DNA of 64,000 bases from Corydoras sp. C115 (lineage: Eukaryota > Chordata > Actinopteri > Siluriformes > Callichthyidae), in contig JAFMOC010000003.1 in assembly GCA_019802505.1 (NCBI GenBank), forward strand, positions 3,169,001 to 3,233,000. The letters are read 5' to 3'. Shown here piece after piece: positions 34,396-46,232 of the stretch. The notes below the pieces were generated by a model. It was not told the DNA's origin and did no database searches. It saw only the letters and a list, made by a program, of their open reading frames with translations. The translations under genes and the position numbers were made by a program. How positions within the stretch are numbered: the stretch's first letter is position 1; every line of letters begins with the position of its first letter.

Positions 34396-34397
34396 AT

Positions 34398-34604
34398 ACA
34401 TTTACATTTGGTCATTTAGCAGAGGCTTTAATCCAAAGCGACTTACAAGGTGAGCACAGGGTTAATCACAACATCCCTGAAGCAATGAGGGTTAAGTGTC
34501 TTGCTCAAAGACCCACATTGGTAACTTCAGTGGACCTGGGATTTGAACCCCCAACCTTCAGATTGATAGCCCAACACCCTAACCACTGATCTACCGCACC
34601 CTTC
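34398..34604 (-). mobile_element. Family B SINE, near full length
   Basis: In reverse: 'acatttggtcatttagcag', 'ccaaagcgacttacaaggt', 'gtggacctgggatttgaac' (B box) and 'aaccactgatctaccgcac' (A box). Confidence 0.9.
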
Positions 34605-35278
34605 ATTTAGACTAAACACATAGTAATAGTGCATTAAAATATGCAGACGTCTCCTTGTCAGGATGTGTTACTTGAACTTTACTTAAAAAATTAGTACAAC
34701 ATAGAATTCACCAGGAGTGTGCAAACCTTTGCATAAGACTGTATGTGCAGTGGATTCAAGTCATGAAATAAAGTAAGTATAGTGTGTCTACAGGCTTTAT
34801 TGCCATATGTGACTGGACTGTGTAGACTGAAATGTTAATTGTGTGGATGCGGAATAAACGGGAATTAGCCAGTGAGATTGTGTTGTCAGGATCAGCACAG
34901 ATTGAGAAAATGATCGGAGTTGATGGAAGTGGAAAGGCAGTAGCATTTTCAAATATATAAATAGCACCTTTTGTCACATCTTTTACAGGACTGACAAATT
35001 TTCCCACCTGACACCAGTGTTGCCTCTGTTTTATTAATTCCAAACCTCAGTAATGTCTGGACTTAGCGCAGCAGTGCCCTTTTAATTTGCAGGGCTTTGG
35101 GATATGGGAGATAACCGGGTGTTCATTGGTAAGCCCAGATTCAGCCCATAGGCTCATCTATCAATGTTCGGTGAGGCTCTGAAAAACATGGAAACTCCCA
35201 GGTGAAATGTGCTCACCATATTTTTGTACCTTTACAAAGTCCATTGTAAAAAAAATCCAAATTCAAAAAGTCGAACAG

Positions 35279-37292
35279 ACACTATATGGCCAAAAATATG
35301 TGGACACCTTCCCATCATAGCTTTTTAAAGAACCTACTGTAAATCCATAGGCATTTCTGTACAGAGTCCTTTCTTTGTGTACAGATCAGAATTAATGAAT
35401 CTAAAAAGTCTTTTTGATGGAATATGGGAGACAGTTTGAATTTGTGAAGCCAGGCAGCAATGTAGACAAAAAAATCCCATCTTACAATCGACATTCTAAT
35501 AGATCACAGAGGTCTGCAGTGCGGTAAAGATTTGGCGCTCAATGGAAATCCCTAAAAAAGACACATCTCATTGTGTCAGGGCCTTTTGCCAAATTGTTGG
35601 TATAAAGTTTTTAACTCGTGCAACTTTTTATACCTTTTGTTTCATGCTATATTTTTTTTTAAGTGAACGCAAATGTGCCATCTACAAGAAAAAAAAGATG
35701 CACAGCTATTATTAATCAGAATCAGAATACTTTAGTAATCCCCAGGGGAAAATTGCAGTAGTTACAGATGCCCAATTTCCAGTGTTATATTATACAAAAT
35801 GAAGCGTAAAATGACTAAAAAATTATAATAGTATTAAATAAATTATTACATATGTGTGAAAAATTTAAATGTGTCTGCTAAAAATGTAAAGTCACACTTA
35901 AAATTGTACTGTATGTATTATATCCCCACCTTCCAGAAAAAAATTGGACACAGAATGTCACAAACTTTGTTAAGTTAACTTGCCATATGTGAATCCAGAA
36001 TTCGAACAAAAATTTGTTAGTCGTAAAGATATTAATTGCTACAGTGTTCTGATTTGCTATGTCCCTGGCACAATTGAAGTATACACAATTATTAGGTGGT
36101 GTTCACATTACATACAGAACATATACAGTATATTTCGGTTAAGGATATGGTTTAAGTAATATTAAATATTCTTTCAAATCTTAAAATGACACCTAAGGTT
36201 CCAAAATTTTAATTAGAATGGATATACACTTATACACTTATATAACAGTAATACTTCAGTATTTGAGGTATTGAAGTTTCCTGCAGACTGTTATTTTAGA
36301 AATAAATCTACTTCAACAAGTTAGATTTAATTCACTCTAAAAAAACAACTTTATTAAAATACAATTTCTTTTAATACGTATTTGATATTATAAGATTGTA
36401 ATTTAATGGCTTGCCAAAAAAATTCTAATTGACATACTGATGTGTTACCTAAGCAAAAATACTAATAGTTAAAAAATAAACTGAGAAATAAACTACTTTT
36501 CTGAGAGGCTGAAATAAAACCAGTTTGGTGCTTTTTATTCATATCAGTTAGACATGTGCCAATAATCTTTGACCAGAATTGTATAATTATTGCCCTCTAT
36601 ATGCTTATACTGGTGCATGCATTTCATTCTGCCACAAAACGGAGGTAATATGATAAAGTCTTTAATCAAATTTGTACTGAATTATATTTTGTTTAGCAAA
36701 ATTATGTTAAAATCTAAAAATGTTAAATTGTATGGGAAGTGCTATAAGAGATTCACTAGTTTGCATTAGAAAGCAAATATCAGTTATATTCATTTAGAAT
36801 TATTTTACATTTATAACTACTATTTAAAAATATTAATTACAATAAAGAATTTCACAGTATGGCCAAGTATTTGGAGGCCTAATGTGTCCTATTACTGAAC
36901 TTTCCTTTATTAGAAATATAACAGCCTTTTTTATTCCTGGAAATACTTTCTATTAAACTTTATTATGAATTATGAAAGGTTAGAATGATCAGTGACTTAT
37001 ATGTGAGATGACTTGAGTATACATTCCGATTCATTTCAGAGTTTTTAAAGTTAGGACTGTGCATGCTGTCATCCACTTCCAACTATGAAGCTTGTTTTGT
37101 TCACAGGGACAAATAGTCTTCCTAAAGTAGAAAAGGGCCTCCCTCAAACTCACACCCACAACAGAGACATATAGTGCCTGAAATGTCTTTGTATATGTAG
37201 CATTATAATACTTCTAATACTAGAATTAGTAAAGTTGTTTAACTTTAATAATAATTGGAGAGGTGTAGACATACTTTTGGCCATTTGGTGGA
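35279..37292. mobile_element. Possible ancient Tc1/mariner-like element between inverted ends
   Basis: The left end 'actatatggccaaaaatatg' and the right end near 37264-37292 ('atacttttggccatttggt' in reverse) pair as diverged inverted repeats about 2 kb apart. Both match the 'tatatggccaaaagtatgtgg' end of fish Tc1-like transposons. Near the right end 'aaaagggcctccctcaaac' is internal sequence of the same family. No transposase frame survives. Between them lies an L2 tail at 35712, so later insertions are present. Confidence 0.5.
35712..35800. mobile_element. L2-type LINE 3' tail
   Basis: 'atcagaatcagaatacttt' then 'agtaatccccaggggaaaa', like 5985-6055. Confidence 0.6.
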
Positions 37293-38290
37293 CACCAGAG
37301 ACAGGATCTTTAAAAACAAAACCCCAAAAACTTAGCGAAACAGTAAAATGGGAAATTTGATCAATTTGGCATCTGCTCTTCCTCATTATATTGTGATTTC
37401 ATATGATGTAATGAGTTAATGAATGCTATATAAAGTAGGATTATTGGCACATGCAGGCTGCTACGTTCGAAAAAAAATCTCAGCTCAGCTGTTTTTTGTT
37501 AAAATCTGTACTATTTATTATACATGTTGCAAACCATGCAGATGCAGTTGGCCTTTTTCATGCTGTGAGACGTTTGAGATCAAATCAGGAATCGAAGGAT
37601 TGTTGTAGCTTTCTGACAAAAGGTGTGTAAGCGAGAATGAATCTTTAAAGCTTTAGCTGGATGCCAACCCTCTACTGTCTTTGGCCACATTTGCTGCTAT
37701 GTAATTCTGTTGTGTCCTGCTGTGTTCTTGGTAGAGACAAAGGGGCAGTCGACTGCATGTAAATATCATTGTTATTTATGTGTACATATCTATTCTATCC
37801 AAATATACCGAGCTATTGCGTGTGAATACTTTTGTGAATCAATGAGACTGACATGTCAGCGTTTATTTTTAAAACTATCAATATAGGAATATAATATATT
37901 ATAATCTTTATTGATTTTAGTTGGCCATTGTGTGTTGTGGGAACACATGAAAGCCCCTTGGTGATTTCTCTGCTCATCTCACACTGACTCAAACTTAAGA
38001 TGGGAGAACAACAAAAAAAAACTCTCTCCAATCTTTTCATTCTGATTTTTTATGCTTCAGATCCGCTTGAAAGAAAAGAGCATATCTTAGCAAATATGAA
38101 TTCAGTTAATAAAGATGTGAATTAACAAATGAGTTGTGAAATGGTTTTATTGATGTGGTCAGCAACACTGTAAATGAAACTTTCTAATTTCCTACTTTAG
38201 TTATGAACCTGTGATATCTATGATTTAACTTGCTCCTTCTCATCCCAGCTTTGTGGTGATGCTTTCTGCAAACTGTGTTAAAGTTAATCT
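37293..38290. other. Intergenic, no gene seen
   Basis: AT-rich. AATAAA at 38108-38113 would be a distal polyadenylation signal if lzts3 had a 7-kb 3' UTR, which I cannot show. Confidence 0.4.
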
Positions 38291-38540
38291 CATCTCATTA
38301 ACTCCATGCCCATCCAGGGGAGAACGTTTTGGGCTCTGGGCAGATACACCCAGAACAGGCACCAATTCATCACACAATCACTCACACAGTCACACATACA
38401 TAATATAGGGCCAATTTAGAGTAGCCAATTCACCTTAAATCCATACGTTTGGACTGAACCCGGAGAAAACCCACAGGAACATGGAAACTACACCTGAATC
38501 AGGAACTTGTATCCCAGTGCTGGCAGGACGATGTGCTAAA
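38290..38540 (-). mobile_element. V-SINE, diverged
   Basis: 'ccatgcccatccaggggag' to a decayed head ('tatcccagtgctggcagga'). Confidence 0.75.
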
Positions 38541-38637
38541 CACAACTAAAATGGTTGGAGCTCACAGCTTTAATCTGCTACAATGTCAGACAGTGTTAGT
38601 GTCTCCATTCACAATTTACAAGTGAAGCAAAATTACA

Positions 38638-38692
38638 GTTTCAAGTTTATTTGTCATTTGCACAATGTGTATTGAAATGCTTAAAAAGGGGC
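38638..38692. mobile_element. LINE/SINE tail fragment
   Basis: 'tttcaagtttatttgtcat' then 'gtattgaaatgctta' recalls the 3' end shared by several fish LINEs. Very short. Confidence 0.35.
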
Positions 38693-38843
38693 AGCAGTAA
38701 AAAAATATATATATCAAAATATTAGAAATATACAGGTGTATATATATTCATTGAATATACATGAAATGTTCACCAAATACAAAATGAACACAAAGTATAC
38801 ACACATATACAGTACTACAGATGTTACTTTAGCAGATTATTTC

Positions 38844-39166
38844 ATTCATCCATTATCTTCCGCTTTGTCCTATATTAGGGTCGCGGGGGGGGGTTCCCCA
38901 TGCCCATCCAGGGGAGAACGTTTCGGGCGCTGGGCAGATACACCCAGGACGCCACAATCGCTGGGCACACACTCACACGCTATATGGGGCAATTTGGAGA
39001 ACTCAATTGACTTGATCCATGTTTTTGGACTGTGGGAGGAAACCGGAGAACCCGGAAGAAACCCACGCTGACACAGGGAGAACATGGAAACTCCACCCAG
39101 ATGGGGATTCGAACCGTATCCCTAGCGCTGAGAGGCGAACGTGCTAACCACTAAGCCACCGTGCCG
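38844..39166 (-). mobile_element. V-SINE, young
   Basis: Nearly complete, with a small deletion in the centre. TSD agcagattattt on both sides (38831 and 39167). Confidence 0.9.
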
Positions 39167-39175
39167 CAGCAGATT

Positions 39176-39306
39176 ATTTTATCCAAAGCAATTTACACTT
39201 ACTAACTTTGGATATTTGGGGTCAGGATCTTGCTCAAGGACCCACATTGACCGTTTTGGTGAACTTGGGATTTGAACCCCTACTTCAGATTGCTGGCTCA
39301 TCACCT
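39176..39306 (-). mobile_element. Family B SINE, diverged
   Basis: 'atccaaagcaatttacact', 'gctcaaggacccacattga' and 'gggatttgaacccctactt' keep the order of the family in reverse; the rest is decayed. The V-SINE at 38844 landed at its edge. Confidence 0.65.
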
Positions 39307-39526
39307 GAGTTCAGATGTTTTGTATAGAATATCAAAAACAATATTAACATTGATTAGATTCAATGTATTAGAAAAATATTAGTTTTACATTACATTACAT
39401 TAGAGAACTGTGGTAAAAAAAATTGGTGTTTGTATCATAACTACACAATTGACATTTTAAACAATGAAAATTGGTAATGAAAATAAATAATATAATACAA
39501 TTATATTTTTATTATATTGTATCCTG

Positions 39527-39852
39527 GACGGCACGGTGGCTTAGTGGTTAGCACGTTCGCCTCTCAGCGCTAGGGATTCCCGGTTCGAATCCCCATCTGG
39601 GTGGAGTTTCCATGTTCTCCCCGTGTCCGTGTGGGTTTCCTCCGGGTTCTCCGGTTTCCTCCCACAGTCCAAAAACATAGATCAAGTTAATTGAGTTCTC
39701 TAAATTGCCCCAAATAGAGTGTGTGAGTGTGTACCCAGTGATGGATTGGCGCCCTGTCCTGTCCAGCGCCCGAGACGTTCTCCCCTGGATGGGCATTGGG
39801 AACCCCACCGCGACCCTAATAGAGGATAAAGTGGGAGATAATAAATGAATGA
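39527..39852 (+). mobile_element. V-SINE, young, first of a pair
   Basis: Full head and body with perfect boxes. It is flanked by 'attgtatcc' on the left and 'attgtatc' on the right. Confidence 0.9.
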
Positions 39853-39868
39853 ATATTGTATCTTTTTA

Positions 39869-40168
39869 GGGCGGCACGTGGCTTAGTGGTTAGCACGTTC
39901 GCCTCTCAGCGCTAGGGATTCCCGGTTCAAATCCCAATCTGGGTGGAGTTTCCATGTTCTCCCCGTGTCCGCGTGGGTTTCCTCCGGGTTCTCTGGTTTC
40001 CTCCCACAGTCCAAAAACATGGAACAAGGTCAATTGAATTCTCCAAATTAACCCATATTGACTGTGTTTGCCCAGCGCACGAAACGTTCTCCTCTGGATG
40101 GGGAACACCCCCCCCCCTCCCCCGCGACCCTAATATAGGATAAAGCAGAAGATAATGGATGGATGGAT
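39869..40168 (+). mobile_element. V-SINE, second of a pair
   Basis: Head 'ggcggcacgtggcttagtg' and a body with a deletion in the 3' half. It starts directly after the middle target copy. Confidence 0.85.
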
Positions 40169-40639
40169 CCTTTTATTATGTTAGTGCACCATTGCCCTGA
40201 CCAATTTGTTGGCTGCATTGCTCAAAAAGCGAAGACCTCTACATCCCCATCATCTAAAATCCTAACAAAACAAAGGTCAAAGAGTTATTATATCTTTAAG
40301 ACCAATTTATAGCATGTGAGAGGTCATTTATGTTTTTTATCACATATATTTCGACTTTCACTTTAAGAAAATGGATGTGTCTCAAATCACATAGCTATCG
40401 ATATACGGTCTACACTACACTGCTACAGTGCAATTACACTCCACTTATTGTCCAATTCAGAAATTATATTATATATATATATATCATATTTGTGCCTCAA
40501 AACATTAAAACAATGTGTAAATATTAAAATAGCCTTTTAGACATACAGTAATGTGTATAAAACACGACGGGAACCCTCCCAAACCGCATATAGTGCACTA
40601 CATAGTGAATACAGTGGATTCGACGTTAGCCTGAGCGGA

Positions 40640-40734
40640 TCTGAGTAGGGCACCGTAGCACGTGACGTCAGCTTGAAGCGCACATGGAGGAGCTGTGACC
40701 TCAGTGTGAGGCTGAATGATCGGAACCCGACAAA
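40640..40734 (+). promoter_or_regulatory. Candidate promoter and 5' noncoding exon of fastkd5
   Basis: The sequence CACGTGACGTCA at 40659-40670 fuses an E-box with a full cAMP-response element. It is followed by a CpG-containing stretch that ends 'acccgacaaa' with the strong donor gtgagt at 40735. The fastkd5 coding exon starts with its ATG exactly at an acceptor, so a noncoding exon is required upstream. This is the only good candidate between lzts3 and fastkd5. In mammals FASTKD5 shares a 5' exon with UBOX5; no UBOX5 coding sequence is visible here. Confidence 0.5.
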
Positions 40735-40894
40735 GTGAGTTTTCACATGGGTTTAATGAACTACATTATCGAAATGAGATTCTTAATAATGTACAAATAG
40801 TACTTCTCATAGTGTAGAAAGAACAGAAAGCCAGAATATGTCGTTATAAAGGATTTGGCAGGGTGTATATGGACACCGCTAATAATTACATTCA

Positions 40895-41240
40895 TTAATT
40901 CATTATCTTTCGCTTTATCCTCTATTAAGGTCGCGGTGGGGTTCTCCATGCCCATCCAGGGGAGAACATCTCGGGCGCTGGGCAGATAGACCCAGGACAG
41001 GGCGCCAATCCATCGCTGGGCACACACTTACTCACACAGACACACTCTATATGGGGCAATTTTGAGAATTCAATTGACTTGATCCATGTTTTTGGACTGT
41101 GGGAGGAAACCGGAGAACCCGGAGGAAACCCACGCAGACACGGGGAGAACATGGAGACTCCACCCAGATGGGGATTCGAACCGGGAATCCCTAGTGCTGA
41201 GAGGAGAACGTGCTAACCACTAAGCCACCGTGCCACCTCT
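40895..41240 (-). mobile_element. V-SINE, young, in fastkd5 5' intron
   Basis: Complete, with perfect boxes. TSD ctaataattaca on both sides. Confidence 0.95.
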
Positions 41241-41324
41241 AATAATTACAATTAATCGTTAATCAGTTTACGATAACACACTCTTATTAAAGACAGAGAA
41301 TCGATACAATCCATTTATTAATTC

Positions 41325-42290
41325 ATCCATTCATTATCTTCTGCTTTATCCTCTATTAGGTTCGCGGTGGGGTTCCCCATTCCCATCCAGGGGAACGAAC
41401 GACAGAGTTCAGGCACACACTCACTCACACAGACACACTCTATATGGGGCAATTTAGAGAACTGGGCAGATATGGACCCAGATTGGGACGAAAGGGTGCT
41501 GAGAGGCAATCTAACCACTCACCGTGTTGTGTAAATGAAAACACTTCGCACACACGACACGACTTATATGGGCACAGGGTTAATCACAACATTTGGAGTC
41601 CAAAAACTCAATTGATTGATCCAGTGCGTCTGTGTTTTTGCCCAGCGATGGATTGGCGACTGTGGGTGGAGGAAACCTGGATGGGATGGGGAACCTGGAC
41701 CCTAATAGAGGATAAAGCGGAAGATAATGGAATGAATGAATGAAAACCCACACTCTCTGACACAGACACACTATATGGGGCAAGAATTCAATTTTTGAAA
41801 TGGAAACCCTTCGAAAACCGGGAATCGAACCGGGAATCCCCAGTGCTGAGAGGCGAACGTGCTAACCACTAAGACACGTGTTGTGTAAAATGAAAAAACC
41901 TTCGCGGTAAATTCCCAGAAACATTTGGTCACTATCCAAAGCGACTTACAAGGTGAGCACAGGGTTAATCACAACATCCCTGGACAATATAAGTGTCTTT
42001 CTCAAAGACCCACATAACTTCAGTGGACCTGGGATGAACCCACAATTTAATAAAGTAGAGTAAACAAGTTTTTGCATCTTTAAATGTAAAGGATTCACAA
42101 ATTTCGCTGAACGGTGGGGTTTTTAGAACTGGACACTCACTCACAAAAAATATGGGCAATTTTCAGTTTTCCATGTTTTGGACGTTTCACGCAGACACGG
42201 GAAGAACATGGAAACTCCCACCCCGATGGGGATTCGAACCGGGAATTTAGTGCTGAGAGGCGAACGTGTTGCCACATGTGCCGCCAGATT
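41325..42290. repeat. Scrambled SINE mosaic
   Basis: Pieces of V-SINE in both orientations (forward 3' end at 41690-41745, reverse head at 41815-41875 and again at 42185-42290) alternate with pieces of family B SINE (41575-41595 and 41935-42045). Each piece has small deletions. 'cacagggttaatcacaaca' occurs twice. Confidence 0.75.
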
Positions 42291-42334
42291 TTAAGATAAT
42301 AAAGACACACATTAACATTATATTTGTGGCATCT

Positions 42335-42560
42335 TTTTGGGGACGGCCCTCTTGTATTTCAGCTTGACTGGGCCACAGTGTAATATGCAGGGTCTGTAAA
42401 TGCATGGTTTGGTGAGTGTGCTGGGAATAAAGTTGACTGGCCTGCACAGAGTGCTGACTTATTCAACACCCTTAAACTCCTTTACGATGCACTGCAACGG
42501 AGCTTGTACAAATTGTCATTTTTTAAGACATCGTTGCACATGTATTTTAAGATTTAAAGA
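42335..42560 (+). mobile_element. Tc1-like transposase remnant
   Basis: 'cagcttgactgggccacag' and 'gttgactggcctgcacaga' with 'gtgctgac' after it recall the region encoding DWPAQSPDLNPIE in fish Tc1-like transposases. The frame is broken. Confidence 0.55.
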
Positions 42561-43130
42561 ACAGTGTATATGCTTTCTGGATGCCACAGTGTAATATGCA
42601 GGGCAAAACAATTTAATTAAGACACTTTACAATAGCTTGTGTCAGTCTTGTAGTGAAATGGCCAAACTGCACTACAATATCTTGTAGAAGCTGTTACCAT
42701 TGTAAATGGGAACCAACCTGCACATTCCTCTTTAGATGTAAGCTAAATATAGTGTATGTAGTAGAATGCAGACAAATTAAAGCCATGAAGGGCTACACAT
42801 GTTCATCATCGATAATCAATGGTGATTTTATTATTTTATTAGACCTTCAGATACCAAAAACAATTTCTGACACCACATTACATACAGCAGCTAGATGTGT
42901 TGACACAAATCATGTTGTGTTTCCCATATACATACAGGCCAAGCTATTTTTAATTAGTAGTTTTTAGTTTTTAACTAAAAACACCCATATAGAGTGTGTT
43001 TTTAACTAAAAACTAAAATATTTTTTTGAGTTTTTAGTCTTTAACTATACAGTTGTGCTCAGTGATGCATGAGTTCCTCGTTATAGGCTAATAGTGATGG
43101 TTAAGAATTAACATGCTTTGGATTTATATG
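42561..43130. other. fastkd5 5' intron, no gene seen
   Basis: AT-rich. A short near-palindrome of 'gtttttaactaaaaac' lies at 42961-43017, and 'gccacagtgtaatatgcagg' occurs at 42372 and again near 42583. Confidence 0.5.
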
Positions 43131-43460
43131 GGCGGCATGGTGGCTTAGTGGTTAGCACGTTCGCCTCCAGCACTAGGGATTCCCGGTTCGAATCCCCATC
43201 TGGGTGGAGTTTCCATGTTCTCCCCGTGTCCGTGTGGGTTTTCTCCGGTTTCCTCCCACAGTCTAAAAACATGGATCAAGTCAATTGAATTCTCCAAATT
43301 GCCCCATATAGAGTGTGTCTGTGTGAGTGAGTGTGTGCCCAACGATGGATTGGCGCCCTGTCCTGGGTGTTTCTGCCCAGCGCCCGAAACGTTCTCCCCT
43401 GGATGGGCATGGGGAACCGCACCGCGACCCTAATATAGGATAAAGTGGAAGATAATGAAT
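43131..43460 (+). mobile_element. V-SINE, young
   Basis: Complete copy with small deletions. Perfect TSD ggatttatatgg on both sides. Confidence 0.95.
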
Positions 43461-43814
43461 GGATTTATATGGTGGTAATCTTACCATCTAAAGACTCATT
43501 CTTCTCAAACCACTCTTACAATTTGAGCCTGATGAATCCTGACATTGTCATCTTGGAATATGTCCGTGTCATCACGAAAGAAAAAGTCCAATGATGGAAT
43601 AACCTGGTGGTTCAGTATATTTAGGTATATATATATTTATATATATTCCATCGTTTTAAAATGTTTACAGAGTGTTGACCGACATTTACACCCCATATAG
43701 TGTGTTTTTTTTATGACAAAAGGTTTTAAAAGCCAGGATGTAAAATAATATCTGATATGGTCCAGTCTTACGTTGTGATATTTCTTCTTGCTCTTTTCTT
43801 AATATCTGCTGTAG

Positions 43815-46232
43815 ATGTCGGTCAGAGCATTCCTTCGTCGAGCTGCATCACCGGGATTGTTTGTCCCTTCCCCCTGCAGGATGTTCTACAAAACGCAGCC
43901 AGACTGCTCCAAGAGAGACGATGAAAAAATAAATAAGAAAGAAAAGAAGATAAAGGCTGGGAGAACTGGGCCAGCGTTGCTGTGCAAACCCTCAGCGTAC
44001 TATCAAATAAGATTGGCACGTTCTGCCCACACCAAGAATTCTGTAAAAAAAGAGGAAGCCTCTCAGACCATCCTCAGCACATCCTTAAGGCAGGAGACTC
44101 CTCAAAATACCATCAGCAACTCGCACTGTTTATCCAGTACTGAAAATTCCCGAGTCAGCTTGGAGGGTCAAACCGAGTCTACTCCATCATATGAAGCTGA
44201 GAATCCCAAAGATATTCAGGCCAATATTAAAAGGGATGCACGTGGTTTTCAGAGATGCAGGCCCGAGTATCAGAAAATCGCTTATGACCCCTCCCAGCGT
44301 CCCCCTTCTGTTCCTGTTAATGATGGATTGTCGCTGCTTCAAGTAGCTTTAAGGAAAGGATACATGCAAGCATCTGAAATAGCTGATATCCTTGGTGAGC
44401 TTGGATGCTTGGACACAGAACAGACCTCTGTTATACGAGACAGCATGAAGTTCTCGAAGCTCCTGCGCCGTAGTGTGGAGAACCTACAAAACTTCACAGT
44501 CGTACAGTTGATAGAGGTGCTACAAGCATTTGTGAGACTGGAGCTGTACCATTCGAACAGCAATCTTAGGTTTTTTGAGGCTGAATTCATACAGCGGACC
44601 GACGAGATGAGTCTCCACCAGCTGTTGTTGGTCGCTGACCTGTGGCGATGCCTCGGGCGCTCAGTTCCACGATATGTGGAGAAACTGTGCCACTGCATCC
44701 ATAAGCACTTTGACCGAATGGGACCAGCAGAGCTGGTGCAGTTTATATATATCCTGGGTGAGCGCAGACAGTGTCCTTTATCTTTGCTCGAGCCTTTGGA
44801 AGGAGCCTTGCTGCGTAATCTGAACAAGCTCAAAGGGGAAGAAGTCAGCGCAGTATGTTTGGGGTTTTTTAAAACTCAAAGCCCTGTCTCCAAGGCAACT
44901 GCACATTGCATTGTGGACCAGGCCTGCCTTGTCGTTGGGGAAATAAGTGACTTTGGTTTAGTGAATGTATTGAAACTGATGAGATTTAACCATCTGGACC
45001 ACATTCCATGGCTGAAGGAAATGAGTTCCCAAGTACCCAAACGCGCTCCCAAAATGGCTGCCCAGGGCTTGATGCATGTTGCCTTATCTTATTCCGCACT
45101 GCGTTATTGTAACGAGCCTGTTTTGCTGGCTGTAGCTGAACACCTTCCACGTTCTGCTTCAAACTATCGCTGCAAAGATGCTGCAAAGCTTCTGTGGGCC
45201 TTCGGAAACCTCAGGATACTTCCCAATAAGTGCCCTAGTCTTTACCCTCGTCTTACCGAAGTCATCCGAGAAAGAAAATCTGAATTCCAGAGTTACCCTG
45301 AACACCTTCTGACAGCCTTACTGGGCTTGGCGTTTGTGGGCCAGTTTCCGTATGACTTGCTCACTATGGCTTTGAGTCCCGAATTCAGCAATCAAGTCTC
45401 AGACACACTGGATTATAGGCATGACCTTTTCACTTTGGATGGAACAGTGGAACTGGAGCTACCAGGATGGACTGGGCCACGCCTCAACCCCACAATTCGA
45501 GATGAAGCAGCAAAGCAGCTGTGGGAGTTTGCGGATACCGAACTGTTTCAGAAGCCAGAAGTTTTAGAGGCAGAACACGTTCTGCAGAAGGTGTTGGGAG
45601 GAAAGGCATTCGTGCAGAAGCGAATGATCCTTCCACATATGCGATCAATTGATCTTGAAGTGCACTTGGACTTCTCTGGACAACCTTTGAGTCTGCCGTC
45701 CTCACCTAACCGCAGCTCGACTCCAGAAACACGTTGGCGCCAGGGTTTGAAACGGGGACGTATGGGGTTGACCCTGACTGATGATTTGTTAGCTCAGCTA
45801 AAAGGGGGCAAACACGTTGGAACACACCGTTCTCCAGCTCCATGTTCTCAGCAGCCTGTTGTGCATTTGTTGGAGGCACCCACTGAACAAGAGAGCATTC
45901 GCAGTGTCGGTGCTGACATGTCGGACAACCTACTGATCGCTCTGTCCCAACGCCAGCGGCGAACCCCTGTCCATGATGAGGGCACCTCGATGACTAAGGC
46001 TCTTCGCCTTGCGGTTCAGGTGACCAGTAGAAATCACTACTGTTACAGAACGAAGGAGCTGATTGGATTTTATGCAATGAAAAGAAGACAGTTAATGGTG
46101 GCGGGATACACGGTGGTGGAGATTCCACACTGGGATTGGTTCCCACTTCTGAAACGCTCCCTCATTGAGCGACTCGCTTACATGCACTGTAAGATATTCA
46201 ATATTTATGACTTTCAACAAAAAAGGAAATAA
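43815..46232 (+). CDS. fastkd5: FAST kinase domain-containing protein 5, mitochondrial
   Basis: One uninterrupted 805-codon exon (human about 764 residues; also a single coding exon). The acceptor ctgctgtag ends at 43814, so the first codon is the first base of the exon. The N-terminus MSVRAFLRRAASPGLF is basic and amphipathic with no acidic residues, as expected for a mitochondrial import signal. The middle has the helical repeats of the FAST_1/FAST_2 regions (for example LLWAFGNLRILP near residue 460). Residues about 735-796 form the RAP domain, with RTKELIGFYAMKRRQLMVAGY and VVEIPHWDWFPL. FASTKD5 acts in mitochondrial RNA granules, cleaving precursor junctions not marked by tRNAs, including the 5' end of COX1 mRNA. 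Codon use and length show an intact gene. Confidence 0.95.
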   Translation: MSVRAFLRRAASPGLFVPSPCRMFYKTQPDCSKRDDEKINKKEKKIKAGRTGPALLCKPSAYYQIRLARSAHTKNSVKKEEASQTILSTSLRQETPQNTISNSHCLSSTENSRVSLEGQTESTPSYEAENPKDIQANIKRDARGFQRCRPEYQKIAYDPSQRPPSVPVNDGLSLLQVALRKGYMQASEIADILGELGCLDTEQTSVIRDSMKFSKLLRRSVENLQNFTVVQLIEVLQAFVRLELYHSNSNLRFFEAEFIQRTDEMSLHQLLLVADLWRCLGRSVPRYVEKLCHCIHKHFDRMGPAELVQFIYILGERRQCPLSLLEPLEGALLRNLNKLKGEEVSAVCLGFFKTQSPVSKATAHCIVDQACLVVGEISDFGLVNVLKLMRFNHLDHIPWLKEMSSQVPKRAPKMAAQGLMHVALSYSALRYCNEPVLLAVAEHLPRSASNYRCKDAAKLLWAFGNLRILPNKCPSLYPRLTEVIRERKSEFQSYPEHLLTALLGLAFVGQFPYDLLTMALSPEFSNQVSDTLDYRHDLFTLDGTVELELPGWTGPRLNPTIRDEAAKQLWEFADTELFQKPEVLEAEHVLQKVLGGKAFVQKRMILPHMRSIDLEVHLDFSGQPLSLPSSPNRSSTPETRWRQGLKRGRMGLTLTDDLLAQLKGGKHVGTHRSPAPCSQQPVVHLLEAPTEQESIRSVGADMSDNLLIALSQRQRRTPVHDEGTSMTKALRLAVQVTSRNHYCYRTKELIGFYAMKRRQLMVAGYTVVEIPHWDWFPLLKRSLIERLAYMHCKIFNIYDFQQKRK

